Below are positions 16,022 to 24,392 of a stretch of 36,632 nt of DNA, piece by piece. Location of the stretch: positions 63,868 to 100,499 of the forward strand of contig NZ_LUHJ01000056.1 of assembly GCF_001597745.1 (NCBI RefSeq), given 5' to 3'. This stretch comes from Anabaena sp. 4-3 (GTDB taxonomy: Bacteria > Cyanobacteriota > Cyanobacteriia > Cyanobacteriales > Nostocaceae). How positions within the stretch are numbered: the first letter of the stretch is position 1; each line of letters starts with the position of its first letter. The notes beneath the pieces are model-generated. The model did no database searches and had not been told where the DNA came from. It worked only from the letters and a program-made list of their open reading frames with translations. A program made the position numbers and the translations under genes.

Positions 16022-16098
16022 GTATTAATCTATATAACAAGTGAGTCATTACTCTTAATGAATCATTGTTAAACTTTAATTTCTGCGGGTTAATCCTG

Positions 16099-16446
16099 AT
16101 GAAACAAGCGTTGCCTGTACCGCCAGAAGTGGTGCAACAAGTAGCCGAATACTTCAGCCTGTTAAGTGAGCCGATGCGCTTGCGCTTGTTGCACTTATTG
16201 CGGGATGAAGAAAAATGTGTACAAGAATTAGTCGAGGCAACACAGACTTCTCAGGCAAATGTGTCTAAACACCTGAAGGTAATGTGGCAAGCAGGTATTC
16301 TTAGCCGCCGCAGTGAAGGGACTTGTGCTTACTACCGGGTAGAAGACGAAATGATTTTTGAGTTATGTAATCGGGTTTGCGATCGCCTCGCCACAAGGTT
16401 AGAACAGCAAGCCCGTAACTTTAGGGTGCTAAGTGGTAAAAATTAA
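16099..16446 (+). CDS. ArsR-type winged-helix transcriptional regulator
   Basis: A small DNA-binding regulator. The 115 residues have SEPMRLRLLHLLRDEEKCVQELVEATQTSQANVSKHLKVM, a clear ArsR winged helix-turn-helix with recognition helix around residues 50-63, and a wing at SRRSEGTCAYYRVED. Four Cys (C40 in KCV, C76 in GTC, C90 and C94 in ELCNRVC) could form a thiol or metal switch. C40 sits where SmtB/ArsR metal sensors have the ELCV motif, but the rest of that motif is not matched. I start at ATG 16099; a TTG at 16066 would add 11 residues with no support. It follows accB by 77 bp. Ligand and targets are unknown. Confidence 0.82.
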   Translation: MKQALPVPPEVVQQVAEYFSLLSEPMRLRLLHLLRDEEKCVQELVEATQTSQANVSKHLKVMWQAGILSRRSEGTCAYYRVEDEMIFELCNRVCDRLATRLEQQARNFRVLSGKN

Positions 16447-16448
16447 AT

Positions 16449-16496
16449 CAAGGGACTGGGGACTGGGTATTGGGGACTGGGTATTGGGGACTGGGA
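16449..16496. repeat. GGGGACTGGGTATT low-complexity repeat
   Basis: Three to four tandem units of GGGGACTGGGTATT directly follow the regulator's stop. Same family as 6250-6282. Confidence 0.7.
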
Positions 16497-16558
16497 AAGA
16501 ATTTCTAACTCATCTCCCTTATCCGCCTCATCCCCCTCACTCCCCACTCCCGGTATAG

Positions 16559-17173
16559 CTAAAGCGGATAATCTTGTTTATAGCTTTCACGGGTGAGAGG
16601 CTGTTGTATTTCTACACCTTCACCACCTAAAACTTCTAATGGTTGACCGTTGACTTCAATGTACACTTTGGCATTGGGGTCTAATGTTGTGGCGGTATAA
16701 ACTATTTGACCTACACGACCTACCATAGAGGCACTACCGCCACCACTGGTAAATTCTTCAGATAAATTAACGTGAACTTCGTTCTGATTTTCTACTTTTA
16801 ACCCTAATAATTTAGTTCCTTGGGGAATAGTAGTCGAATTTGTGCCTTCTGTGGGGCCTGCTAACAAATTTTGGAAAGCTGTTTCTAAAACTTGATTTGG
16901 TTGTGCAGCAGCGACTTGAATGGGTTGGGGAACTAATTCAAAACTTTTTTCGGTGGCTTTCAACCAATAAACGTTAGCGGTTTGTTCGTTTCCTGGTTGT
17001 TGTGTGGTTGACTGTCCCGATTGTGGGATACGTTGAGTTGGTGTTGATGGGGTGGGAGTTTGGGTTGTATTTGCTGTCAACCAAGCCACACCACCGCCAA
17101 CTGCTACAACTGCGGCTGATACAGCTGCAATTACGCCTGATGATATACGGTTTGATCCTTGTTGATTAGTCAT
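16559..17173 (-). CDS. Membrane-anchored GerMN domain protein
   Basis: Function unknown. The 204 residues have one hydrophobic segment near the N-terminus (about 12-34, SGVIAAVSAAVVAVGGGVAW), a Thr/Pro/Gln-rich linker (about 35-65), and a C-terminal GerMN domain starting near NVYWLKATEKSFELVP with QVLETAFQNLLAGPTEG, VHVNLSEEF and GRVGQIVYTATTLDPNAKVYIEVNGQP. GerMN domains occur in spore-germination GerM and in cyanobacterial envelope proteins and are thought to bind ligands outside the membrane. There is no lipobox Cys, so it is an anchored rather than lipid-modified protein. It is convergent with the ArsR gene and lies downstream of proS on the same strand, 305 bp away. Confidence 0.8.
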   Translation of the reverse strand: MTNQQGSNRISSGVIAAVSAAVVAVGGGVAWLTANTTQTPTPSTPTQRIPQSGQSTTQQPGNEQTANVYWLKATEKSFELVPQPIQVAAAQPNQVLETAFQNLLAGPTEGTNSTTIPQGTKLLGLKVENQNEVHVNLSEEFTSGGGSASMVGRVGQIVYTATTLDPNAKVYIEVNGQPLEVLGGEGVEIQQPLTRESYKQDYPL

Positions 17174-17428
17174 AATTTAAAACCTTCCTGACTGATGGCT
17201 GATAGAGTGTTTATTGGTGAACAGCAGCCTGGTTGAAGACGATATTTATAAATAGAGAGTTTCCTAAAACTTTAAGGATAGCTAATTAGTTAAAATGCTG
17301 CACTGGCTGATCTGAGCAACTTTATTGTCAATTTTATAACTGCTACTTCTCATCCGTCACCTACCAAATTATGTAAATCTGTAAATCTGATTTACTGCTA
17401 AATTATGAACATTTTTAGGAATAATCCA

Positions 17429-17473
17429 GAAGAACGCAGAGAAAAACTGATGATTTATGACTCTGCGTCCTTC
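17429..17473 (-). repeat. Inverted repeat just past the proS stop
   Basis: GAAGAACGCAGAG (17429-17441) pairs with CTCTGCGTCCTTC (17461-17473) with one G-U type mismatch and a 19-nt loop. It begins 6 nt after proS ends. No T-run follows on the minus strand, so it may be a 3'-protecting hairpin or a dispersed repeat. The rest of 17174-17428 shows nothing I can assign beyond the upstream region of the GerMN gene. Confidence 0.5.
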
Positions 17474-17478
17474 AGCTT

Positions 17479-19293
17479 TTAGTTTTTATTGCCTGTAGCT
17501 GTGGCAATCCATTGTTTTAGTGTAGTAATAACCTCCTCAATGGGAATTTCTTGAGATTGACGAGTGGCTCTTTCTACTACTTCAACTTTGCCGTTGTTAA
17601 TTGCTCGTCCTGTGACAATTCTATAAGGTATGCCGATTAAATCAGCATCTTTGAATTTTACTCCGGCGCGTTCATTGCGGTCATCTAATAATGTTTCTAC
17701 TCCTGATTGATTCAGTTCGGTGTAAAGTTTTTCCGCAATTTCTACTTGTTGAGCGTCATTAATGTTAGGAATTGTCACAATGGCATGATAAGGTGCGATC
17801 GCTACAGGCCAAATTATGCCATCTTTATCGTAAGATTGCTCTACGGCTGACTGTGCCAAACGAGATACACCCACACCATAACAACCCATAACTAAAGGTT
17901 TTTCTTCACCCTGTTCATTAGTATAGGTTGCGCCCATTGCTTGGGAGTATTTTATGCCTAATTGGAAGATATGACCAACTTCTATACCTCTGGCACTTTT
18001 TAAGATTTGTTGCGAGTCATGCAGGGCGCGATCGCCTGGTCTAGCTTTGCGGACATCTACTATACTTGTTGATAGTTGAAATTGCTCACCCCAATTCGCA
18101 CCAACAACGTGATAACCAGTTTCATTCGCTCCAGTAATGAAGTTTTTTAACTCAACGGCAGTTTGATCAACTAACCGGACAAATTTTGGATGAATTTGTT
18201 TGTTGCTGGCGATATAATCATCAGCAATATCAGGAGCAATGTAACCTAAAGGTAAAGATTTCGCCGCCCAAGCTTGTTGAGTTTCCGCACTGGGAACACT
18301 TAAAGATAGTATTGTTTTTGCACCGTAATTAGTAGCTAATTTCGTCAATTCGTTCTGTAATTTGACTTCATTAACTTCCTGATCACCGCGAATACTTACC
18401 AGTACCAAAACCGTCAGACCATTATCATATACTGTTTGATAAAGGACGTTTTTCACGACTTGAGTCGGAGAAGCGTTGAGAAATTTACAAACTGTTTCGA
18501 TGGTGTCTGTTCCTGGTGTTTCCCGCTTTGCAAAAGTGGTAAATTGGGAAGGTTCAGCATCCGCAGGTAAGGAAACGGCTTTTTCCACGTTAGCGGCGTA
18601 CTTACCATCATCGGTGTAGAGAACTTCATCTTCTCCCGCTTCCGCCAATACCATAAATTCTGTCGAACCAGAACCACCGATAGCACCAGAGTCAGCTTCT
18701 ACGGGACGAAAAGCTAAACCTGCCCGTCGCAGCATATTGCTGTAGGCTTGATACATATCTTGATAGGTTTTTTTCAGGCTGTCTTCATCGGCGTGAAAAG
18801 AGTAGCCATCCTTCATGATAAATTCTCGACCACGCATTAAACCGAAGCGGGGACGAATTTCATCACGGAATTTAGTTTGAATTTGGTAGAGATGCTGGGG
18901 TAGCTGACGATAAGAGCGAATCATATCACGAGCGATCGCTGTAATCACTTCCTCATGAGTCGGCCCTAACCCTAATTGTTGCTCACGGCGGTCAATTAGG
19001 GAAAACATAATTCCTTCAGCTTTGGTGTAAGTATCCCAACGTCCCGACTCCTTCCATAAATCAGAGGGTTGGAGTTGGGGAAGTAAACATTCCTGTGCGC
19101 CTGTGGCGTTCATTTCTTCCCGCACAATTTGAGAAACCTTTTGCAGTACGCGCCACATCAAAGGCATATAAGCATAAATACCGCCACCGATGCGACGAAT
19201 GTAACCAGCACGTAGTAATAACTTATGGCTAGGAATCTCCGCATCAGCCGGATCATCCCGTAGGGTGACGAATAACATTTGTGACAGTCGCAT
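17479..19293 (-). CDS. proS: Prolyl-tRNA synthetase, bacterial type
   Basis: Charges tRNA-Pro with proline in the cytosol. The 604-residue protein is the long, ProS type with an inserted editing domain. Motifs in order: [20 protein letters not shown] start, class II motif 1 region around [33 protein letters not shown], motif 2 with [21 protein letters not shown], the YbaK-like editing insertion (about 225-385, including [13 protein letters not shown] and VRGDQEVN-like residues), motif 3 [14 protein letters not shown], and the C-terminal anticodon-binding domain ([20 protein letters not shown]). The ATG at 19293 is the only sensible start. The upstream 218 bp carry repeats and the divergent acyltransferase gene. 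Confidence 0.95.
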   Translation of the reverse strand: MRLSQMLFVTLRDDPADAEIPSHKLLLRAGYIRRIGGGIYAYMPLMWRVLQKVSQIVREEMNATGAQECLLPQLQPSDLWKESGRWDTYTKAEGIMFSLIDRREQQLGLGPTHEEVITAIARDMIRSYRQLPQHLYQIQTKFRDEIRPRFGLMRGREFIMKDGYSFHADEDSLKKTYQDMYQAYSNMLRRAGLAFRPVEADSGAIGGSGSTEFMVLAEAGEDEVLYTDDGKYAANVEKAVSLPADAEPSQFTTFAKRETPGTDTIETVCKFLNASPTQVVKNVLYQTVYDNGLTVLVLVSIRGDQEVNEVKLQNELTKLATNYGAKTILSLSVPSAETQQAWAAKSLPLGYIAPDIADDYIASNKQIHPKFVRLVDQTAVELKNFITGANETGYHVVGANWGEQFQLSTSIVDVRKARPGDRALHDSQQILKSARGIEVGHIFQLGIKYSQAMGATYTNEQGEEKPLVMGCYGVGVSRLAQSAVEQSYDKDGIIWPVAIAPYHAIVTIPNINDAQQVEIAEKLYTELNQSGVETLLDDRNERAGVKFKDADLIGIPYRIVTGRAINNGKVEVVERATRQSQEIPIEEVITTLKQWIATATGNKN

Positions 19294-19410
19294 CGTTTAT
19301 TCTTTAACTCCTGATTGCAAAATCGCTAATTTCTGTATCAACTTCAGTACGAAATATCGACCATGAAGTATGAAGTACAAAGTATAGGTTATTATTTATT
19401 GTCTCAATTA

Positions 19411-19511
19411 AGGGTGTAAGGGTGTAAGGGTGTACGGGTGCAGGGGAGAATTACTATTCACTAATACCCAATACCCCATTCCCAGTCCCCAATACCCAGT
19501 CCCCAGTCCCT
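19411..19511. repeat. GGGTGTAA tandem repeat and CCCAGTCCCC block
   Basis: 19411-19446 has four tandem units AGGGTGTA/AGGGTGCA. 19460-19511 is a run of ACCCAGTCCCCA units that reaches the acyltransferase ATG at 19512, leaving no ordinary Shine-Dalgarno for it. The repeat is telomere-like in look only. Confidence 0.7.
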
Positions 19512-20885
19512 ATGATTTACCAAGCACAACCACCTTTAGAATTTATCCCTCCGGCGTTTAATCCTTTATTGTTGCGATGTGTTCACCTGTTGTTACCAAC
19601 GTGGATACGCACTCAAACTGCTATTAACCAAATTGAAGCTGATAATGTCAAGGTTTTAGCACATTTATATCATCAGTTTCAAATGGGGAAAATCCGCTTT
19701 TTGTTAGCGTTTCGCCATCCTAAAACTGACGATCCTTTTGCTTTGGTGTATTTGCTGTCTCAACTTCTGCCGAGGGTAGCACAACAGCAGGGTGTACCAT
19801 TAAAAGCTCCAATTCATGCTCATTTTATCTACGATCGCGGTATTCCTCTGTGGGCGGGTGACTACGTTGGTTGGCTTGCGTCAAAATTGGGTGGGACTCC
19901 GATACAACGGGGTAAAGCTGACTGGACTGGGTTACGTTCCGCACGGGATTTGTTTGTTAATGGAAAGTTTCCGATGGCTGCTGCACCAGAAGGTGCGACT
20001 AATGGACTTTCAGAAATCATCAGCCCGATAGAACCTGGAATAGCTCAAATGGGTTTTTGGTGTGCTGAGGATTTGCAAAAGGCTGGACGCACGGAGCAGG
20101 TTTTAATTGTACCAGTTGGGATTAAATATAGTTATGTTGATGCACCTTGGGATGCGATCGCTCAACTTTTAGATGATTTAGCTGAGGCTAGCGGTTTACC
20201 TGTAGATACAAGCGCAAGTAGGCAGACACCAGATTTACAGTCACTTTATCCCAGGTTGTTGACTTTAGCTGAACATTTGTTGTCTTTGATGGAACAGTTT
20301 TACACGCGCTTTTATCATCAAAAGCTGACACCAGTTACGGAGGAAGTGAGCGATCGCAATCAAGCGTTAGCATTAAGATTACAAGCGTTGTTAAATGCGG
20401 CGTTAGAAATAGCCGAGCAATATTTTAATTTACAACCAAAGGGAGAATTGAGCGATCGCTGTCGGCGGGTAGAGCAAGCTGGCTGGAATTATATATTTAG
20501 AGAAGAGTATAAGGATATTAAAGGATTATCTGCGGTTGAGAGAGCATTAGGCGATCGCGTGGCGGAAGAAGCGAATGCTAGAATATGGCACATGAGATTA
20601 GTAGAAAGTTTCGTGGCGGTTTCTGGTAACTACATCCGCGAAAAACCGACAGTAGAAAGATTTGCGGAAACAGTTTTAATTTTATCCAAGATGATTGCTC
20701 AAATTAAAGGGGATAAAGCTTTTCATAGTTCGCCATTGGGTAAACAAAGGGTAAAACTAACGATTGGTGAACCGTTATCTGTATCGGAACGTTACCCAGA
20801 TTATCAAAAAAGTCGCTTAGGTGCGAGACAAGCTGTGGCTGACTTGACGAATGATTTACAACAAGCGTTGGAAAATTTGATTTAA
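19512..20885 (+). CDS. PlsC-like 1-acyl-glycerol-3-phosphate acyltransferase family protein
   Basis: A probable acyltransferase of the PlsC superfamily, acting on lysophospholipid or a related acceptor at the membrane. The 457 residues include an HX4D motif in AFRHPKTDDP (about 75-84), which is the catalytic His-Asp pair, a second block IYDRGIPLWAGDYVGWLASKLGGTPIQRG, and APEGATNGL (about 160-168) in the position of the FPEGTRS acceptor motif. A long C-terminal extension (about 230-457) is mostly helical with no domain I recognise. This is much longer than E. coli PlsC (about 245). There is no clear membrane segment. The ATG follows a C-rich repeat with no SD, so the start is supported only by the reading frame. 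The substrate is unknown. Confidence 0.75.
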   Translation: MIYQAQPPLEFIPPAFNPLLLRCVHLLLPTWIRTQTAINQIEADNVKVLAHLYHQFQMGKIRFLLAFRHPKTDDPFALVYLLSQLLPRVAQQQGVPLKAPIHAHFIYDRGIPLWAGDYVGWLASKLGGTPIQRGKADWTGLRSARDLFVNGKFPMAAAPEGATNGLSEIISPIEPGIAQMGFWCAEDLQKAGRTEQVLIVPVGIKYSYVDAPWDAIAQLLDDLAEASGLPVDTSASRQTPDLQSLYPRLLTLAEHLLSLMEQFYTRFYHQKLTPVTEEVSDRNQALALRLQALLNAALEIAEQYFNLQPKGELSDRCRRVEQAGWNYIFREEYKDIKGLSAVERALGDRVAEEANARIWHMRLVESFVAVSGNYIREKPTVERFAETVLILSKMIAQIKGDKAFHSSPLGKQRVKLTIGEPLSVSERYPDYQKSRLGARQAVADLTNDLQQALENLI

Positions 20886-20897
20886 TTCTAGTTCGTA

Positions 20898-20917
20898 GTA
20901 AGGACTTTAGTCCTTAC
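20898..20917. repeat. Short hairpin GTAAGGACT/AGTCCTTAC
   Basis: A perfect 9-bp inverted repeat with a 2-nt centre, 12 bp after the acyltransferase stop. Same family as 13383-13432. No T-run. Confidence 0.6.
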
Positions 20918-20995
20918 AATCCCTGCTACTCAGCAACTAATATCCTCAAAAAATATTTGAAAAGTATTGTTATTAACATCAAAGTTTTTCAAACC

Positions 20996-21069
20996 TAACC
21001 CCCCTAGCCCCCCTTCCCTACAAGGGAATGGGGGAATTATGTAAAGACATTTCATGAAACATCTCTACA
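20996..21069. repeat. Two adjacent dispersed hairpin repeats
   Basis: 20996-21038 is a C-rich run (AACCCCCCTAGCCCCCCTTCC), then TACAA, then GGGAATGGGGG, able to fold back on itself. 21040-21069 is TGTAAAGACATTTCA paired with TGAAACATCTCTACA (12 of 15). The second belongs to the same family as the perfect hairpin at 31460-31489. They lie downstream of both the acyltransferase and the convergent Uma2 gene. Confidence 0.65.
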
Positions 21070-21088
21070 TTTCCTTGTCAAACATCAT

Positions 21089-21664
21089 CTAACCAGGAAA
21101 TACCTTAGACAAATCCAAAACTAAACTAGGAAAACATGGCAAATTAACTGACTCATTTGCTAGAAAAACTAACTTACGCCGATAGCCAAAATTACCTTTT
21201 AAATCATGATAAGGTTCGCTGTAACATTCCAGACAATTATCTAATAAATTAAATATCCAATAATCAGAAATACCTGCTTCTGCATAGACAGGTAATTTTA
21301 TTTCTTGGTCATATTTCAAAGAAGAATCGGCAATTTCAATTAATAGTAATATATCCAATGGCTGAGGATGATTTGCCAGATAATCATCAAGCGTATTTTT
21401 AGCGATAACCATATCTGGTTCTGGTGCGCTGTTGTCAGAGATAATAATCGGTTCTTGTCCTCTGAGAGTAGCTTGTTCTCCCATCAGTTTGAATAACTCT
21501 CGATACAAGCGAGTAAGACAAACAGAGTGGGGTTTACCTTTTGCTACAATTTCAAATATTTCACCCTTGATTAGTTCAACTCGTTCATTCTCTGCAAAAA
21601 AGCCGAGTTCTCCCAAACGGTGATATTCATCTACAGTAAAACGTTTAGTAGTAGTGAGACTCAT
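21089..21664 (-). CDS. Uma2 family protein (PD-(D/E)XK nuclease-like), second copy
   Basis: A 191-residue Uma2/DUF820 protein. It shows TVDEYHRLGELGFFAENERVELIKGEIFEI at the N-terminus, PEPDMVIAK with the expected active-site Asp, and DILLLIEIADSSLKYDQEIKLPVYAEAGISDYWIFNL, where IEI and the Lys of EIKL fit the Glu-X-Lys region. It is a divergent paralogue of the gene at 12791 rather than a recent duplicate (different spacing and few identical blocks). Function unknown. It stands alone, next to the accessory block that begins at 21.7 kb. Confidence 0.83.
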   Translation of the reverse strand: MSLTTTKRFTVDEYHRLGELGFFAENERVELIKGEIFEIVAKGKPHSVCLTRLYRELFKLMGEQATLRGQEPIIISDNSAPEPDMVIAKNTLDDYLANHPQPLDILLLIEIADSSLKYDQEIKLPVYAEAGISDYWIFNLLDNCLECYSEPYHDLKGNFGYRRKLVFLANESVNLPCFPSLVLDLSKVFPG

Positions 21665-21717
21665 AACATTTATGGGAAGTCAGGGTTATTTTGATTTTAT
21701 ATCAACAGAGAAGAGAT

Positions 21718-21776
21718 TGCGATCGCCGTTTGCGTAGCTTGCTTCCCCGTAGGGGTATGCTTATCGCGCTTAGAGA
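21718..21776. repeat. Dispersed repeat with GTAGCTTGCTTCC...GTAGGGGTA
   Basis: GTAGCTTGCTTCCCCGTAGG (21736-21755) and the following GGTATGC sit after a HIP1 site. A close copy is at 11281-11305 (GTAGCTTGCTTCCTCGCAGG) and an inverted, rearranged copy (CCCTACGGGTAGGCTTACGCC...AGAAGCAAGCTA) is at 24802-24843. This is a common dispersed sequence in this group of cyanobacteria. Confidence 0.6.
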
Positions 21777-21802
21777 CTTGCAAAGAAAAAATATCTAATA
21801 TG

Positions 21803-21865
21803 TAGGGTGCGTCAGTCAGAGAAACCCTCGACATGACAAGAAATTATTCGTACTGACACACCCTA
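21803..21865. mobile_element. 63-bp hairpin MITE (GGGTGCGTCAG family)
   Basis: TAGGGTGCGTCAGT (21803-21816) pairs with ACTGACACACCCTA (21852-21865), 13 of 14 bp. It ends exactly where the remnant HTH reading frame begins, so its insertion probably cut that gene. Confidence 0.7.
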
Positions 21866-21940
21866 CTAACTGATCATCATGTTAAATTAGCAAAAGCTTT
21901 GGGCGTTTCACTTAGTAATCTAACTACAGGAGTTGATTAG
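21866..21940 (+). pseudogene. C-terminal remnant of an XRE-type HTH regulator
   Basis: The frame from 21866 to TAG (21938-21940) encodes a peptide containing VKLAKALGVSLSNLTTGVD, which reads as the end of a helix-turn-helix domain (the LAKALGVSLSxL motif is typical of XRE/Cro-type regulators). It is closed upstream by TGA at 21854, inside the MITE. The stop is immediately followed by the ATG of the endonuclease gene, the arrangement expected for a controller gene upstream of a restriction enzyme. Too short to be functional. A chance open frame is possible but the match is specific. Confidence 0.5.
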
Positions 21941-22684
21941 ATGCCTTCCCCTTATCAAGGTTTACCGGAAGAAGAATGGTTGATGAAAACTCAAGAATTG
22001 GTAGAAGCTCACCCTTTAGATTTTGAGACTATTAAGGATGTTGCGCTCAAATGTTGGAAAACTCTCTGGTCTACAACTATTGGCGAAGACAACCTTGCAA
22101 TAAATCTTTCTGATCTGGATATTCCTGCGACTATCGTAGGTTATTTTTTTGAAAAATTGTTTGCTAAGGAGCTTCAGATAAGACACCCTCAACTTTGGCG
22201 GGGTGGTAAAAGTAAAGAAGAGAAAGATCTTGTTTATATTCCAGATAATTTATATTCTATTGAAATAAAAAGCTCAGGACAGATGGGAAATAAAATATTT
22301 GGTAATAGAAGTTATGGACAGAATGTAGAGAATATTGAATTGGAGAAAAAAGAAAAATCTGGATATTATATTACTGTAAATTTTTATAAACAGTCTCTTA
22401 ACCTGATTAGGTTTGGATGGATTGATCATTCTGATTGGAAGGCTCAGAAATCCCAAACAGGACAAGCATCCGGTCTAGATACAAAAGTTTATAAATACAA
22501 ATTACTAAAGATTCCAGGAGATTATCAACTAAATGCTCCTGTTGGTATTTTGAATGGTGTCGGTTCAAAAACTTTAGAGGTTTTTCAGCAAGAAAGTGTG
22601 TTAACTATTCAAGATTTAAAGAATTATCAAGGAGATAATAAAACCATTTTAAAATTTAAAAATAAATTAGATGAGTATAACTGA
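21941..22684 (+). CDS. Type II restriction endonuclease, ScaI-like
   Basis: Predicted to cut unmethylated DNA; by family resemblance the target is AGTACT. The 247 residues include a PD-X5-EXK nuclease motif (P101-D102, then E108 and K110 in SIEIKSSGQ), IVGYFFEKLFAKELQIRHP before it, and KSGYYITVNFYKQSLNLIRFGWIDHSDW after it. The C-terminus carries a helix-hairpin-helix-like segment, LNGVGSKTLEVFQ (from about 204), possibly for DNA binding. AGGAG (21928-21932) is 8 nt upstream of the ATG. Its partner methyltransferase lies downstream, convergent, across a MITE. Codon use is AT-rich and there are no HIP1 sites in the gene, which suggests acquisition. The ScaI family (RE_ScaI) assignment is from memory of that family, and specificity is inferred. 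Confidence 0.72.
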   Translation: MPSPYQGLPEEEWLMKTQELVEAHPLDFETIKDVALKCWKTLWSTTIGEDNLAINLSDLDIPATIVGYFFEKLFAKELQIRHPQLWRGGKSKEEKDLVYIPDNLYSIEIKSSGQMGNKIFGNRSYGQNVENIELEKKEKSGYYITVNFYKQSLNLIRFGWIDHSDWKAQKSQTGQASGLDTKVYKYKLLKIPGDYQLNAPVGILNGVGSKTLEVFQQESVLTIQDLKNYQGDNKTILKFKNKLDEYN

Positions 22685-22688
22685 TATC

Positions 22689-22806
22689 TTGCACCATTCT
22701 CAATAAGCGTAGGGCGATGCACTGCCCCAAACGGACAAATAAGAGTTTGAGCGAATTTTTAGCTGTGCATCGCCTGAGTTTAATTGCAATAAAGCAACTG
22801 GTGCAA
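22689..22806. mobile_element. 118-bp hairpin MITE between endonuclease and methyltransferase
   Basis: Outer repeats TTGCACCA (22689-22696) and TGGTGCAA (22799-22806) are perfect. Inner arms GGCGATGCAC (22713-22722) and GTGCATCGCC (22765-22774) are perfect. It begins 4 bp after the endonuclease stop and lies between two convergent genes, so it may serve as a transcript end. It is a different family from the GGGTGCGTCAG MITEs. The rest of 22807-22977 is AT-rich with nothing assigned. Confidence 0.65.
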
Positions 22807-22977
22807 AATGTAAAATAATTTACCTTAACTTTTGTACTGATAGTCAAAATTTTTGGTTTGAGTCTATATTCTTGTTTTTTTTGTCAAATTTACACTAATA
22901 AGTTTGAAAATAAAACTTATACTTAACCACTTTCAATCACCTGATTCAATATATTTAAAAGAATCCTATAATATCTA

Positions 22978-23985
22978 TTATTGATAGTTATTAGCTCTTT
23001 GACGTTTAAATTCTTCAAATCTACTGACTGCCATTTCACAATAGTCAGGTCTGATTTCAAAACCTAAAAATATACGCCCCAGTCCTACTGATGCTATACC
23101 AGTAGAGCAAGAACCAGCAAAGGGGTCAAGTACAAGCTCTAATTGATTCGATGAAGCTCTAATAACTCTCTCTACAATACCTAAAGGGAACTGAGATGGA
23201 TGTCCGGTGCGCTCTTTTGAACTTCTTTTTGTCCCTGTAGTCACCTTGGGAAATTCCCAAACATCAGACGGATTTTTACCTAATGGGTTACAGCGGTATT
23301 TACCATTTTTCTTTTGATTGGGATATTTAACATTAGGGTCACGTATATCGTCTAGATTAAATGTATATTCCTGAGCATTCTTGATATAAAACAACCATTT
23401 TTCATTGCGTGGACTTAGACGGTATTTTGTTGATACACCTGCGCCATATTGCCACACGACTTCTTGGAGTAAATAGAAAGGTGATTTGTCCCATAATAAA
23501 TAGGGGATGGGTACGCATAAACCTTTATTGGGTACTTCTAGATATCCAATATTTAGCCAAAATGCACCATTAGGTTTTGTAATTCTATGAATTTGATGTA
23601 TCCATTGAGAACACCATTCAATGTATTCCTCAACAGACATTGGTGTTTCATATTCTTTCCCAATGTTATAGGGTGGAGATGTAACTGTTAAGTCAACTTT
23701 GATATAATTAGAATCTATTTTTTGTAGAAAATTACTTGAGTCACCCTGATAGAGAATAAATCCCTCATCAGAATAGAAAGGTTTACCTATTAGTTTGTAT
23801 AGTTGTGCTTCTATGACTTGTTGGTGACTGAGTAATTGGCACTTTAAATTACTAGAAAAAGGCTTTAGTAATGAAGGTGGTGCTATTTGAGTTATTTTAT
23901 GCTGCTCAATACCCTCAGCCACATAAGTATTGTGTTCTTTACTCGCTATTTTTCTTTCTTTGTCTTCTGTAATTGATACTTTCAT
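22978..23985 (-). CDS. Type II DNA methyltransferase, beta class (N4-cytosine or N6-adenine)
   Basis: Methylates the target site to protect it from the neighbouring endonuclease. The 335 residues have catalytic motif IV TSPPYNIGKEYE (about 102-113) ahead of the SAM-binding motif I DPFAGSCSTGIASVGLGRIF (about 286-305), the order that defines the beta class. A target-recognition region lies between them (about 170-270). SPPY is typical of N4-cytosine enzymes; N6-adenine is not excluded. I recall ScaI-type methyltransferases as N4-cytosine. A 70-residue N-terminal part precedes the catalytic core. It is on the same strand as mazEF and starts 59 bp after the mazF stop, so it may be read from the mazEF promoter. 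Confidence 0.85.
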   Translation of the reverse strand: MKVSITEDKERKIASKEHNTYVAEGIEQHKITQIAPPSLLKPFSSNLKCQLLSHQQVIEAQLYKLIGKPFYSDEGFILYQGDSSNFLQKIDSNYIKVDLTVTSPPYNIGKEYETPMSVEEYIEWCSQWIHQIHRITKPNGAFWLNIGYLEVPNKGLCVPIPYLLWDKSPFYLLQEVVWQYGAGVSTKYRLSPRNEKWLFYIKNAQEYTFNLDDIRDPNVKYPNQKKNGKYRCNPLGKNPSDVWEFPKVTTGTKRSSKERTGHPSQFPLGIVERVIRASSNQLELVLDPFAGSCSTGIASVGLGRIFLGFEIRPDYCEMAVSRFEEFKRQRANNYQ

Positions 23986-24044
23986 ATCTTATTTTTATTT
24001 GTATTTATTTGCTATATAAATATTATCACTAAATAGCCTAATTC

Positions 24045-24392
24045 CTATAGAAGTAATGGCTCAATTTTTGCTTGCACTTCTTCAATGACACTTTCTGGGA
24101 CAGACTCAACAAATTGAACACCAAGAATTTTCCAGTCTAAACACTTGATTTGATCCGCAAGAATCACACCGCGAATTTTCAAATCAGACGGTAAAATAAC
24201 TTCAAAAGGATATCCTTTTTGCTGCTTTGTGATAGGCATAAATAAAGCCAAGGAACTTTTCTCATTGTACCTGCGCGGCGAAATCACAAAAGCAGGTCTA
24301 TATCCCTGTTGTTCATGTCCTTTTGTCGGGTCAAAATCTAAGTAGACGATATCTCCCCGACTGGGAATATAGTAATTCTCTGGTGTCACCAA
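24045..24392 (-). CDS. mazF: MazF/PemK-family toxin (mRNA interferase)
   Basis: A predicted sequence-specific endoribonuclease that stops growth when freed from its antitoxin. The 115 residues show the family signatures SRGDIVYLDFDPTKGHEQQGYRPAFVIS, in which the Asp-Pro-x-x-G and GxRPA elements are typical, then the LFMPITKQQKGYPFEV strand and ILADQIKCLDW with the expected Gln/Asp. The start overlaps the end of mazE by 7 bp (24386-24392), which implies translational coupling. The DNA methyltransferase follows 59 bp downstream on the same strand. The cleavage site is unknown. Confidence 0.9.
   Translation of the reverse strand: MVTPENYYIPSRGDIVYLDFDPTKGHEQQGYRPAFVISPRRYNEKSSLALFMPITKQQKGYPFEVILPSDLKIRGVILADQIKCLDWKILGVQFVESVPESVIEEVQAKIEPLLL

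Noticed and set aside
19411-19446. Telomere-like GGGTGTA repeats
   Set aside because: Only four short units in a circular-chromosome bacterium, next to other low-complexity repeats; no structural role supported.
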